NCBI GenBank assembly: GCA_023395555.1
Contig: JAEWYQ010000004.1
Location: forward strand, 124,001-188,000
Direction of reading: 5' to 3'
DNA: 64,000 nucleotides
DNA from: Bacillota bacterium
Lineage (GTDB): Bacteria; Bacillota; Clostridia; Lachnospirales; Lachnospiraceae
The notes under the pieces: model-generated
What the model was told of the DNA's origin: nothing
The model's database searches: none
What the model saw: only the letters and a program-made list of their open reading frames with translations
Shown: piece by piece, positions 1-8,536 of the stretch
Position numbering within the stretch: the first letter of the stretch is position 1
Layout: each line of letters starts with the position of its first letter
Position numbers and translations under genes: made by a program

Positions 1-69
1 GTACCATTCATGATATTGACTCATTTATAGATTTACCCATATATCAAAATATCCAGGAGGTACCAAGAA

Positions 70-321
70 ATGAAAAAAATAGGTAAGAAGTTTTCACCCC
101 TCATCATCACATTATGTATTTACACAAGCCTACAGCCAACCAATGCCCTTGCTACAAGTACACTGAATGGATGCCTTGTATCAATCGAATCTACTGTTAG
201 CGTAACACCTTACTCCGATATTATTGACTGGAGATACAAATCGGAAAATGGTAATATATATAAGCGGCTGTATAATTACTCCACGCAGGAATGGATCGGA
301 GAATGGATACTTTGCCCTTAA
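70..321 (+). CDS. Small secreted protein, unknown function
   Basis: The 83-residue product has a lysine-rich start and a hydrophobic stretch (residues 9-27) ending near ALA, so it is probably exported, leaving a mature peptide of about 55 residues. The mature part has two cysteines and an aromatic C-terminal half (DWRYKSENGN...YNYSTQEWIGEW). AGGAGG at about 54-59 sits 11 bases before the ATG. A terminator follows at 350-400. No family recognised. The strong ribosome site and plausible signal sequence make it a likely real gene; a secreted signalling or antimicrobial peptide is possible, but nothing in the sequence shows it. Confidence 0.6.
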   Translation: MKKIGKKFSPLIITLCIYTSLQPTNALATSTLNGCLVSIESTVSVTPYSDIIDWRYKSENGNIYKRLYNYSTQEWIGEWILCP

Positions 322-349
322 AGCGAAGCATTTGATTGCCAGATAAAAA

Positions 350-400
350 GTCCTGCTGCCTTCCTGATTAAACCCGTCGGCAGTAGGACATATCTTTTTT
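350..400. terminator. Bidirectional rho-independent terminator
   Basis: Two 11-base arms (350-360 and 379-389, one mismatch, starting GTCCTG) form a hairpin. A T-run at 395-400 follows on the plus strand, and the A-run just before the left arm gives a U-run on the minus strand. It can end both the small gene on its left and the minus-strand TauE gene on its right. Confidence 0.75.
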
Positions 401-465
401 CTATAAACCTCTTTTATCATAATAGAGTTCCCGGTACACCCATACATTTTTACAGATCGGTATCC

Positions 466-1185
466 TTAAAAATTAGTAATGATCAGAGAGAGACCGGATA
501 AAATCAACAGTATGGTTACTCCCGTCTTAATTTTCTTCTCATCCAGCACCTTGGATAGCCCTATCCCTGTCAGCAATCCTAAAATCATCAGGGGCATCAG
601 CAGCAGCGCACGCTTGCACACCTGTGCCGTCAGTATTCCGGTAATGCTGTACAGAATGATACGGAAGGTATTCTCCGCCAAAAAAACAATACATAGATTC
701 CCCCGAAACTCCTTGCTGTTCTCCGTCTTCTGCCCCATATATGCGGCAAGCAGGGCCCCGATACCGAATAATCCGCAGAGCAGCCCCGACAGCAGACCAA
801 TAATCAGCATAACAGAAGAGGCATATTTCTTCTTTCTGTTCTGCCTCTCCCTTAAAAACAGCTCCAGCCCGATGCCCGCTACCACAAAGCCAAATATTAT
901 CTTAATCACCGTTACATTGCCGAACTTCAAGATAACCGCACCCGGCACACTCCCTGCAATTACAAGGGCCGTAAGCGGGAGCCAGATCTTCCAGTTTAAC
1001 GATTTCCTTTCTTTCCAGGCAACAATAATATTCGAAGGATAACCCACCAGCAGCTCGATGGGGGTAATGTTGATATTACTGGTTCCAAAGCTTAGCATTG
1101 TACTCAGCACCAGAGTATTGGCAAAACCGCACAACCCTTTGATCACATAGGCGCAGATAACTGCAAAGCCCGTCCATAACTCCAT
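466..1185 (-). CDS. TauE/SafE-family membrane permease
   Basis: A 239-residue, strongly hydrophobic protein with about seven to eight predicted membrane segments. The two half-repeats typical of TauE/SafE (DUF81) are visible: N-terminal GFANTLVLSTMLSFG and central IGLLSGLLCGLFGIGALLAAY. Known members move sulfite, sulfonates or other small organic anions across the cytoplasmic membrane; the substrate here cannot be read from sequence. A GGGGGA purine stretch precedes the ATG. It lies 110 bp downstream of the GH35 gene on the same strand, so it may be the last gene of that unit. A functional link with galactoside use is not obvious. Confidence 0.8.
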   Translation of the reverse strand: MELWTGFAVICAYVIKGLCGFANTLVLSTMLSFGTSNINITPIELLVGYPSNIIVAWKERKSLNWKIWLPLTALVIAGSVPGAVILKFGNVTVIKIIFGFVVAGIGLELFLRERQNRKKKYASSVMLIIGLLSGLLCGLFGIGALLAAYMGQKTENSKEFRGNLCIVFLAENTFRIILYSITGILTAQVCKRALLLMPLMILGLLTGIGLSKVLDEKKIKTGVTILLILSGLSLIITNF

Positions 1186-1295
1186 TGTCTTCGTCCCCCG
1201 TCTTCCGCTATGCAGCAGCCGTTTCTGCTGCCGCTTCTTCTGTCACTTCTTCTATCGTTTCTTCCATCCTCCGGCTTCTTCTTCCATCGGTCATT

Positions 1296-3041
1296 CTAAC
1301 CGATATCCGGTTCATCACGCAAGGTAAAGCGGTCGCGTACTTTACCCTCCGTCTCGAATATAATGATTTCATTCTCCCCCTGCCTTAAAAGAGGGGCAGG
1401 AATATATAAGCGTTTCTGGGGTCCGATCTCCCAAAAGCGGCCGATGTTGAAGCCATTCACAAAGATGCAGCCCTTCCCCCAGCCCTCGAAATCCAGGAAG
1501 GTATCCGCTGTCTCCTCCGCATGGAAGACCCCGCGGTAGAATGCCGGGGTATTCTCCTTATATTCCTTGCCAAAGTCCACTTTTTCTATATTATCCAGGG
1601 GCAGGGGATACTGCTTCCAGCCGTTGTGCATATGGCCGTTGATCTGCACACAGTGGTTGATTCCCTTCCTCTGCTGCTGCATCCTGGGACCAAAATTGAC
1701 ACGCCCCATATTCTCCACCAGAATATCAAGAGAAGCCCCTCTCTCAAATTGCAGATCCACTTCATGCTCTGCCAGCAGCTCCCTGTCATACAGGGTGAGT
1801 ACCGGCTTTTGGTCAATAAACAGATTCGCTCTGTCATTGGCTTCCCAAAGGCGGATTTTCTCTATGTTCTCTTCTGTATTCAGCGGGGAGCGGTACAGGA
1901 TATATCCATAGCTCTGGCCCAGCTGCTCCATACACTGGGTATAGGGACTTTCCGCCGCGGCGGAGATATCCTCCAGTACGGAAAATAAGCTCACCTTATC
2001 TTGAATCAGGATCTCACCATAGGCCTTACGTTCAATCTCGGGAAGAAGCTCCACCTTCGGAAGCTCCGTATATTTTGCGATCACTTCCCGGTACCTTCTA
2101 TATTTCTCCGTGATCCGGCCATCCTCCGTAAGCATCGCATCATAATCATAGGAGGTTACATCCGGGGTCAGTTCGTCGTAATAATTGGAGCCGTTCATAA
2201 AGCCGAAATTAGTTCCGCCATGGAACATATAGATATTCACATGTCCCAGCTCCAGCATTTTATCCAAATCCTTCACGCTCTGCTCCAGGTTCCCTGTCAT
2301 ATGCCCGCCGTTGCCCCAATGATCGAACCAGCCCACCCAGAACTCGGCGCACATCAGAGGCCCTTCGCCGGTATATTGCTTCATCAGTTCAAAGCGCTCC
2401 GCAGTACGTGAGCCAAAGTTTCCGGTAGGAAGGATGCCCTCCATACTTCCGCCTCTCATGCTGTCATGGAAGGGGCCGTCCGAGGTAATCAGGGGGACAG
2501 TAATCCCGTTATCCCTCATCATTTTCTTGATTGCCTCCATATAGGAAGCATCATTGGCATAATAACCATATTCATTTTCAATCTGCATCATAAGAATTGG
2601 GCCGCCATGGTCAATCTGATAAGGGGCCAGCATCGGAAGCAATACCTTATAATAATCCTCCACATGCTTCAGAAAGGGAGCATAATTCACCCGAAGCCTC
2701 ATGCCCTCCTCTGCCAGCAGCCATGCCGGAAGTCCGCCAAACTCCCACTCCGCGCAGATATAAGGCGACGGCCGGATGATCACATACAATCCCAGCTCCT
2801 GTGCTGTCCGGATAAATCGGATCACATCCAGCATACCTTCAAAATGGAACTCCCCCTTCTTCGGTTCATGAGCATTCCAGGGAATGTAAGTCTCCACCAT
2901 ATTAGCTCCCAGCGCCTTCAGCTTCAGTATCCGGTCCGTCCAGTATTCGGGAACGGTACGAAAATAATGGATGGCACCCGATATTACCTTGATTGGTTTA
3001 TCATCCAAATAAAATTTATCACTTATCTCAAATCTCCCCAT
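1296..3041 (-). CDS. Beta-galactosidase, glycoside hydrolase family 35
   Basis: A 581-residue GH35 enzyme that removes terminal non-reducing beta-D-galactose from oligosaccharides. The TIM barrel starts at ISGAIHYFRTVPEYW and includes the GANMVETYIPWNAHEP strand. The acid/base glutamate is in MQIENEYGYY and the nucleophile glutamate is in LMCAEFWVGWFDHWG. Galactose-binding beta-sandwich domains make up the C-terminal third (WGKGCIFVNGFNIGRFW). There is no signal peptide, so it acts in the cytoplasm on imported sugars. AAGGAG lies upstream of the ATG. It follows the ABC importer on the same strand and is probably co-transcribed with it. Confidence 0.93.
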   Translation of the reverse strand: MGRFEISDKFYLDDKPIKVISGAIHYFRTVPEYWTDRILKLKALGANMVETYIPWNAHEPKKGEFHFEGMLDVIRFIRTAQELGLYVIIRPSPYICAEWEFGGLPAWLLAEEGMRLRVNYAPFLKHVEDYYKVLLPMLAPYQIDHGGPILMMQIENEYGYYANDASYMEAIKKMMRDNGITVPLITSDGPFHDSMRGGSMEGILPTGNFGSRTAERFELMKQYTGEGPLMCAEFWVGWFDHWGNGGHMTGNLEQSVKDLDKMLELGHVNIYMFHGGTNFGFMNGSNYYDELTPDVTSYDYDAMLTEDGRITEKYRRYREVIAKYTELPKVELLPEIERKAYGEILIQDKVSLFSVLEDISAAAESPYTQCMEQLGQSYGYILYRSPLNTEENIEKIRLWEANDRANLFIDQKPVLTLYDRELLAEHEVDLQFERGASLDILVENMGRVNFGPRMQQQRKGINHCVQINGHMHNGWKQYPLPLDNIEKVDFGKEYKENTPAFYRGVFHAEETADTFLDFEGWGKGCIFVNGFNIGRFWEIGPQKRLYIPAPLLRQGENEIIIFETEGKVRDRFTLRDEPDIG

Positions 3042-3442
3042 GTTCTATACTCCTTTTCATCAAGCGGTTTTTAATCAATCAAGTAAAGAGATTCCCATCG
3101 TGATTTAATCTTCTTACTTCATTCATCAAGCAGGAACGGATGCTTTCAATAGTCCACAGTACCATTTCTCAGGCACAAAATCAATCGTTTTATCCGCTGA
3201 ACCGTTATTGTGAAACGTCATTCAACCATAACAATTGAACTGTAATAAACAGAGTGCTGAAACTTTTCAAAAGTATCAGCACTCCGTTCCATACTTACAA
3301 TGCTGCGCTATGGCAACACGATACCATGTCCGCAAGCGTCCATAGTATGGCACTGCATGCCAGGGTGCGCACTACGCTTCGCTTCGGCACAGATATGCCT
3401 TACAAGCAATTCATACCTTTCCGGCAAAATATACCGGTGTAA
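3042..3442. other. 401-bp intergenic region between the binding-protein gene and the GH35 gene
   Basis: No convincing gene. It contains the GH35 ribosome site next to 3041 and a near-perfect hairpin at 3252-3284. GC-rich, repeat-like sequence with several short inverted pieces lies at about 3295-3400. The 62- and 73-codon frames on the plus strand have no ribosome site and look like chance. Confidence 0.6.
3252..3284. repeat. 33-bp near-perfect palindrome (hairpin) in the importer-GH35 gap
   Basis: The arms pair over 16 bases with one A-A mismatch: GAGTGCTGA, ACTTTT, AAAAGT, TCAGCACTC. No clear T-run follows on either strand, so it is not a classical terminator. In a minus-strand transcript it would fold between the binding-protein and GH35 genes, where it could stabilise the upstream message or partly stop transcription. 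Confidence 0.65.
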
Positions 3443-5074
3443 TTATTTATATAATGCGTCAAACTGTCTCTGCAGTTCTGCGGTAACCTCTTCAAATCCC
3501 GCATTCTTTAATGCCTTCTGATACTCAGCAACGATTTCTTCTGCGGTTCCCTTATATTTGCCGTAGGAGATCTGCTTCATATAATTGGTGTGAACCTCGC
3601 TGATATTGCTGATCATGGACTGGATATTGTCTACATCGGGAACGAACTGTCCGTAAGGATAGTCGATCTTAAGGCTGTCATACTTTGCATATAAAGCATC
3701 AATTGCATTCCAGTCTCTGGTGGCATCCCTGATCTCCAGGTCATCATTTCTTCCCCACCAGTAATTGGTTACGATCTCCTGGGTGGCACGGTCATAGCCG
3801 GGGGCCTCTATACGGAGTCCGTCTGCATTAATATCCCACTGAACACCCTTCTGTCCATAGTTGAGCAGCTGATAGCACTCGGGATCATTTCTCAGCAAAT
3901 CATATACCATGAGCGCTCTCTCCGGATTCTTGCTTGCTGCGGATACTGCCATAGCACCATGAGTGATAGATAAAGCCACAACATTATTCGTCTCTTCGCC
4001 CCAATAGAAGAAGCCAACCTCTGCACCCTCTACATTGAGAGGTGTCTTACTAACCAGATCGGTCCAAGTCTGGGTATGATGCTGCTCTGCAGCAACTTTG
4101 CCGATCTTGAAATCTTCTCTGTTGTCAACACCGGTATTGTTTAATACATCTGTCTTCCAAACACCGATCTCATCCCATTTCTTCATCATCTTAGCGTATT
4201 CTACCAGCAGGGCTGCATCGTCATAATAAGGAGAAACAATGGTGTACAAATCATTCTTCATGCCGCCCCAGAGAGCGCCTGCGCTCAGACCGTCAATGGT
4301 TACCCAATCGGTATGGGAAGCAATCCATCCGCCTACCATCTGGCTGTGATGAGTGCCGTCAGAATCCCAGGGAATGTTGATATCAGTAATGTTTTTCTTC
4401 ACCCACTCAAAATAAGTTGTCATGTCTTCCCAACTGTGAACACCATTAGCAAGGCCTGCCTGCTTTGCCCAGTCAAGACGGTATGCATAACCGTGATTAA
4501 CCCACTGTGCATAATTATCTTCCGGCATCAGATAGATCTCGCCGTTGTATTTGCATAATTCCCAGTGCTCCGGACTTACGCTTGCCCATGTCTTGGGAGC
4601 ATAGGTCTTTAACATATCCTCGGACAATTCCAGGAACGCACCGTTCTTTGCATTGGGCCAGGCATCCAGCCAGTCGGAAGCGGTACCGACCAAGTCAACC
4701 GAGCCGTCCATCTGTGCCAGGGTCAGATTGTAATTAGCCAGGTAATCGGTCCAGCCGATGTAATATATCTGCAGCTCCGCGTTTACCTTTTCCGTCAGAA
4801 TCTTGTTCAGCTCTTCCAGCATTGCCTCTGTAGCGCCGTTATCCTTGGGATCACCGGTGGTCATGTAGTTAATCACAACATGCTCCGAGGTGTCAATTCC
4901 TGCGGTATCCCCTCCGCTGGTGTCTCCGTCCGTCTTGGTATCCCCGCCGGTCTGAGCACCGGAAGTCGGATTGTTCTTCCCATCGTCTGTGGACGGCTTA
5001 TTCGTCTTGCCGCACGCAGTCAGACCAACAATCATAGTTACTGCCAAAAGTAATGCCAACCATCTTTTTTTCAT
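3443..5074 (-). CDS. Sugar ABC transporter substrate-binding lipoprotein (DUF3502 type)
   Basis: A 543-residue extracellular binding protein. The lipoprotein signal peptide ends in the lipobox LTAC-G, followed by a low-complexity Thr/Gly/Asp linker typical of surface lipoproteins. The C-terminal part (YPYGQFVPDVDNIQSMIS...) matches the DUF3502 end found in LipO-like oligosaccharide binding proteins. The ATG at 5074 is chosen because GGGAGG lies 8 bases upstream; the in-frame start at 5089 lies upstream of that site. Last gene of the permease-permease-binding protein set. With GH35 next to it, a beta-galactoside oligosaccharide is the likely ligand (inference). Confidence 0.9.
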   Translation of the reverse strand: MKKRWLALLLAVTMIVGLTACGKTNKPSTDDGKNNPTSGAQTGGDTKTDGDTSGGDTAGIDTSEHVVINYMTTGDPKDNGATEAMLEELNKILTEKVNAELQIYYIGWTDYLANYNLTLAQMDGSVDLVGTASDWLDAWPNAKNGAFLELSEDMLKTYAPKTWASVSPEHWELCKYNGEIYLMPEDNYAQWVNHGYAYRLDWAKQAGLANGVHSWEDMTTYFEWVKKNITDINIPWDSDGTHHSQMVGGWIASHTDWVTIDGLSAGALWGGMKNDLYTIVSPYYDDAALLVEYAKMMKKWDEIGVWKTDVLNNTGVDNREDFKIGKVAAEQHHTQTWTDLVSKTPLNVEGAEVGFFYWGEETNNVVALSITHGAMAVSAASKNPERALMVYDLLRNDPECYQLLNYGQKGVQWDINADGLRIEAPGYDRATQEIVTNYWWGRNDDLEIRDATRDWNAIDALYAKYDSLKIDYPYGQFVPDVDNIQSMISNISEVHTNYMKQISYGKYKGTAEEIVAEYQKALKNAGFEEVTAELQRQFDALYK

Positions 5075-5166
5075 AAATGTACCTCCCATTTTAATGAATG
5101 ATAAATATATTATTGTCTCCGTATAAACGGAGTTACAATCCGTTTCATATGCGGCCCGTATCGCAC

Positions 5167-6087
5167 TTATCCCTTGACGGCTCCTATGGTAATTCCGCCG
5201 ATGAAATATTTCTGAACGAAGGGATAGAAGAGAACCACCGGTCCCGTGGCCAAAACCGCATTGGCCATCTTCAGGCTCTCCGCCGGAAGATCCGAAACGG
5301 TAACATACTGTCCTGCCACGGAGTTCTTCAAGCTTTGAACCTTATTCACTATCTCATACAGCGTATATTGCAGCGGCCTTACATCCACCTTTGCACTGAG
5401 GAAAAGAGAGGACTGGTACCATTCGTTCCAATAACCCAGGGCAAGAAACAGGCCGATGGTAGCCAGAGCCGGCTTCAGCATGGGCAAGATCAAAGCAGTG
5501 AAAATCTTCATATCACCCGCACCGTCAATCTTACCGGACTCCGTTATTTCATGGGGGATTACCTTGACAAAGTTCTTCATCAGGATAATCAGCCAGGGTG
5601 TCATCAGCAGCGGTAAAAACACTGCGAAATAACTGTCCTTCAGCTTATAGGTCTGTGTCATCAGCAGATAGTAAGGCGCCAATCCCGCCGAGAACAGGCT
5701 TGTAAAGTAAATATAAAAGGAAATCACATTGCGGAAGGGGAAATCCCTTCTCTGCAGCGCATAGCCGGTCATGGATATGATGCCAAGCCCGAGAAAGGTT
5801 CCGAAGAAGGTCATAAGAATGGTCAATGCATAGGATTTCCAAATCGTACCCCCTGTCAACACCAGTTCATACGCCTTCAGGGTAAAGTCCTTGGGAAACA
5901 GCTGGACTCCCTGCGCCCGAATGATTACTTCCTCTGTGAAGGAGGTCGCAATGACAATGAGAAACGGAATAATACATGCTAACGCATACAAGCTTACCAC
6001 CATATAACCAAAGCTTTTTATTATCTTATCCGAGGTACCCAGCCTAACCCTGGTACCCTGCCGGATATAATTTTCCTTTTTCACCAT
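5167..6087 (-). CDS. Sugar ABC transporter permease, YtcP/AraQ type
   Basis: Inner-membrane permease with about six membrane spans. The EAA loop, which contacts the ATPase, is seen as ITESGKIDGAGDMKIFTALILPMLKPALA. The end, YFIGGITIGAVKG, is the usual terminus of YtcP-type permeases. The ATG at 6087 (306 residues) is preferred over 6132 because AAGGAGG lies directly upstream and the longer form would overlap the previous gene. No ATPase gene is nearby, as is usual for this family, which shares an MsmK-type ATPase encoded elsewhere. Confidence 0.92.
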   Translation of the reverse strand: MVKKENYIRQGTRVRLGTSDKIIKSFGYMVVSLYALACIIPFLIVIATSFTEEVIIRAQGVQLFPKDFTLKAYELVLTGGTIWKSYALTILMTFFGTFLGLGIISMTGYALQRRDFPFRNVISFYIYFTSLFSAGLAPYYLLMTQTYKLKDSYFAVFLPLLMTPWLIILMKNFVKVIPHEITESGKIDGAGDMKIFTALILPMLKPALATIGLFLALGYWNEWYQSSLFLSAKVDVRPLQYTLYEIVNKVQSLKNSVAGQYVTVSDLPAESLKMANAVLATGPVVLFYPFVQKYFIGGITIGAVKG

Positions 6088-6106
6088 GCTCTTGTTCCTC
6101 CTTTCC

Positions 6107-7066
6107 TTAGAATAATGAATAATCCGGTTCAATCTTCTTCACGATCATGTTACAGGTTACTACCATCAAAAATCCGATCAGGGACTGGTAGAGGCCAACT
6201 GCCGATGCAGTGGAGAAGTTGAAATCCGTTAAGGTTGCCCGGTACACATAAGTCTCGATGATATCTGTCGTCGGAAACAGCAGGGAGTTGGTTCCGATTA
6301 TATTGTAGAACAATCCGAAGTTACCCTTTACAATTCCTCCCATGGCGAAGAGGAGCAGAATGACCAGCGTCGGCTTCAGTCCGGGGAGAATGATATAGCG
6401 GATCTTCTGGAACCCATTGGCACCATCCACTCTCGCCGCTTCCACAATCTCCATGTCAATACCCATAATCGCCGCAAAATACACTACCGAGTTATATCCG
6501 GTTACCTGCCACAGGTAGATAACAACCAGAAGCACCGGCCATACGCCGGCATCCGAGTACGGTCCCCACCGTTCCAGGCCCATCTTGACAAGCATGCTGT
6601 TGACAAAGCCATAATCATAATTCAATAAATTATAAACAAGAATACCCACCAGAACCTGCGAGATAAAGTAGGGAAGAAACATCATGGTCTGAGTGATCTT
6701 CTTAAACCATCTGCTGCGAAGCTCGTTCAGAAGGATCGCCACGAATATCGCCAGCAGATTGCCGAGAATAACAAAGGCCAGATTGTAAAGAACCGTATTC
6801 CTGGTAAGATTAAACAGCTTACCGGAGGTGTACAGGAACTTGAAATTATCCAGACCCACGAACTTGCTTCCAAAGATGCCGTTCCTGAAGTTGTATTTTA
6901 CAAAGGCCACGTAGATACCGGGCAGCGGCATGTAGCTGAATGCAAAGAAAAATAGCACTGCCGGTGTACACATCAGCAGAAGCACTCTGTAATGGTATAC
7001 CTTTTTCCAAAAGCTCATCTCTTTCACACTTTTGTTAATCTTGGTTATTCCTTTTGACTTTCCCAT
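6107..7066 (-). CDS. Sugar ABC transporter permease, LplB type
   Basis: A 319-residue permease, first gene of the importer operon. About six membrane spans are visible, beginning with VLLLMCTPAVLFFFAFSYMPLPGIYVAF. The EAA loop reads IVEAARVDGANGFQKIRYIILPGLKPTL. It pairs with the downstream YtcP-type permease to form the channel for the binding protein. The promoter and two LacI operators lie 70-125 bp upstream, so the operon is probably repressed without its inducing sugar. Confidence 0.92.
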   Translation of the reverse strand: MGKSKGITKINKSVKEMSFWKKVYHYRVLLLMCTPAVLFFFAFSYMPLPGIYVAFVKYNFRNGIFGSKFVGLDNFKFLYTSGKLFNLTRNTVLYNLAFVILGNLLAIFVAILLNELRSRWFKKITQTMMFLPYFISQVLVGILVYNLLNYDYGFVNSMLVKMGLERWGPYSDAGVWPVLLVVIYLWQVTGYNSVVYFAAIMGIDMEIVEAARVDGANGFQKIRYIILPGLKPTLVILLLFAMGGIVKGNFGLFYNIIGTNSLLFPTTDIIETYVYRATLTDFNFSTASAVGLYQSLIGFLMVVTCNMIVKKIEPDYSLF

Positions 7067-7115
7067 TTAATCACTCTCCATGCTCTATTTCTTGCATTTG
7101 TTGTTTTGCACATTT

Positions 7116-7129
7116 TGAAATCGGTTTCA
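7116..7129. promoter_or_regulatory. LacI-family operator O1
   Basis: TGAAATCGGTTTCA is a near-palindrome with the central CG typical of LacI-family sites. It lies just downstream of the -10 box of the minus-strand importer promoter. Near-identical sites occur at 7175-7188 and 8471-8484. Confidence 0.75.
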
Positions 7130-7136
7130 TGTGTAT

Positions 7137-7165
7137 ATGTTATCATTTTATTCTTTATTGGTCAA
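7137..7165 (-). promoter_or_regulatory. Importer operon promoter
   Basis: On the minus strand, TTGACC (7160-7165) is separated by 17 bases from TAACAT (7137-7142). It lies exactly between the two LacI operators and about 70 bp upstream of the first permease. Confidence 0.65.
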
Positions 7166-7174
7166 GTAGTTTTT

Positions 7175-7188
7175 TGCAATCGGTTTCT
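7175..7188. promoter_or_regulatory. LacI-family operator O2
   Basis: TGCAATCGGTTTCT matches O1 at 12 of 14 positions and lies just upstream of the -35 box. Its centre is 59 bp from O1, a spacing that could support DNA looping. Confidence 0.7.
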
Positions 7189-7251
7189 AATTTATATATT
7201 TTATATATATATTTCTTTTTTTATTGTGCACTATTGCTATTGACTGCATCA

Positions 7252-7291
7252 AAAAAGGAGACAGGCTCTGCAATCCTCCTGTCTCCTTTTT
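7252..7291. terminator. Rho-independent terminator after the lacI-family gene
   Basis: A perfect hairpin has 14-base arms (7252-7265 and 7278-7291; core AGGAGACAGG / CCTGTCTCCT). An A-run on one side and a T-run on the other let it work in both directions. It ends the minus-strand regulator gene before the importer promoter. Confidence 0.85.
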
Positions 7292-7355
7292 CTAAATTTA
7301 TCATATTTTCATGAATTCGGTGTCATTTTTATTTACGATTCTGATCATCTTTGCA

Positions 7356-8426
7356 TTACCCTTCCATCCATCCTGTCTCCCTGGCCGGACCACTGGTCTC
7401 CCTTATTGCCAGAGTAGGCAGTATCAGCTGTACCAGAGGCTGTTCCCGTCCTTCCACAGCCGCAACAGCCGTCTCAATCAGCTTTCTTCCGAACTCTTTA
7501 TAATTATAGTCGATGCTGGTAAGCCTGGGCATGATCAGATCGGTAATATAGGTATTGTCATAGGTAACCACGCTAATATCCTGGGGAATCCGGTATCCAT
7601 GCTCTGCAATGCTGCGAATTACTCCTGCTGCCGAAAAATCGTTGATTGCAATTACCGCAGTCGGAACCACACCCTTGTCAAACATTTTATTCATGCCGTT
7701 ATACCCTGACTCATAAACATATCCGCTGTCCTCCGATATCAGTTCGGGACAAAAGGAGATACTGTATTTGCTGAGAATCTGCTTGTACCGCTGGAACTTC
7801 TCATAGGTGGAGGCCACATCCATACGCCCGCCGATCAGGGCGATCTGCCTATGTTTCAAAGAAATCAGGTACTCCATCAGAAGCTCCATGGTCTTCATGG
7901 CATCAATCTTCACCTGATAGCACCGGGTACCGTCCAGCTTTCCGGTGATGACCACAGGTATCTTATTCATCAGACGGTTCACCCGCTCCACATATTCCAC
8001 GCAGGAAACCAGATCGTCCACCCTGCCTCCCAGTTGGATAATGGCATCTACCCGCTGTTCCTCCAGCTTCTCCAGCTGCTGCTCCTCCTGCTCTATCTTG
8101 CCCAGGGAATTGCACAGCAGCACGGTATAACCGCACTTTCTGGCGGCCATCTCACAGGCTACGAACACTTCCGCATAGTAGGGGTTTCTGATATCCGCCG
8201 CGATGATGCCGATGACCTTGCTCCTGGTGTCGGCAAGTCCTCTCGCCAGGGCATTGGGTTTGAAATTATATTTGTCAATCAACTGCAGAATCCGTTCTTT
8301 TTTCTCCTGCCTTACGTTGGCGTTGCTGGTCAATACTCTGGAGACAGTGGAAGGTGATACCCCTGCTTCCCTGGCAATGTCATATATTGTGATAAGCTTG
8401 CTGTCGTTTGGTTTTAATCCTTCCAT
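7356..8426 (-). CDS. LacI-family transcriptional regulator
   Basis: A 356-residue LacI/GalR repressor. The helix-turn-helix is at the N-terminus (ITIYDIAREAGVSPSTVSRVL), followed by the hinge NALARGLADTRSKVIGII and a periplasmic-binding-protein-like effector domain. The ATG at 8426 is chosen because it puts the HTH at the usual place; the frame extends to 8525 without a ribosome site. The gene sits immediately upstream of the importer-GH35 operon on the same strand, with its own terminator. Matching operators occur in its own upstream region and around the importer promoter, so it probably represses both. The inducer is likely a galactoside (inference). Confidence 0.92.
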   Translation of the reverse strand: MEGLKPNDSKLITIYDIAREAGVSPSTVSRVLTSNANVRQEKKERILQLIDKYNFKPNALARGLADTRSKVIGIIAADIRNPYYAEVFVACEMAARKCGYTVLLCNSLGKIEQEEQQLEKLEEQRVDAIIQLGGRVDDLVSCVEYVERVNRLMNKIPVVITGKLDGTRCYQVKIDAMKTMELLMEYLISLKHRQIALIGGRMDVASTYEKFQRYKQILSKYSISFCPELISEDSGYVYESGYNGMNKMFDKGVVPTAVIAINDFSAAGVIRSIAEHGYRIPQDISVVTYDNTYITDLIMPRLTSIDYNYKEFGRKLIETAVAAVEGREQPLVQLILPTLAIRETSGPARETGWMEG

Positions 8427-8470
8427 GTTACTATTCCCCTGCCTTCTGTATGTAACGGTATAATTATGCT

Positions 8471-8484
8471 TGAAACCGATTTCT
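8471..8484. promoter_or_regulatory. LacI-family operator O3 (autoregulation)
   Basis: TGAAACCGATTTCT, read on the other strand as AGAAATCGGTTTCA, matches O1 at 13 of 14 positions. It is 45 bp upstream of the regulator's start codon, as expected for autoregulation. Confidence 0.7.
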
Positions 8485-8536
8485 TGATATGATTTCATTT
8501 TATAAGGGATGCGGGGAAATGTCAAGAAGAAAGAAG

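Noticed and set aside
1185..1388. Plus-strand 67-codon frame, and a 28-codon Glu-rich frame on the minus strand between the GH35 and TauE genes
   Set aside because: No ribosome sites; the composition comes from a GAAGAA-rich stretch. No homology recognised.
3254..3521. Two short plus-strand frames in the importer-GH35 gap
   Set aside because: They run across the hairpin and into the antisense of the binding-protein gene, without ribosome sites.
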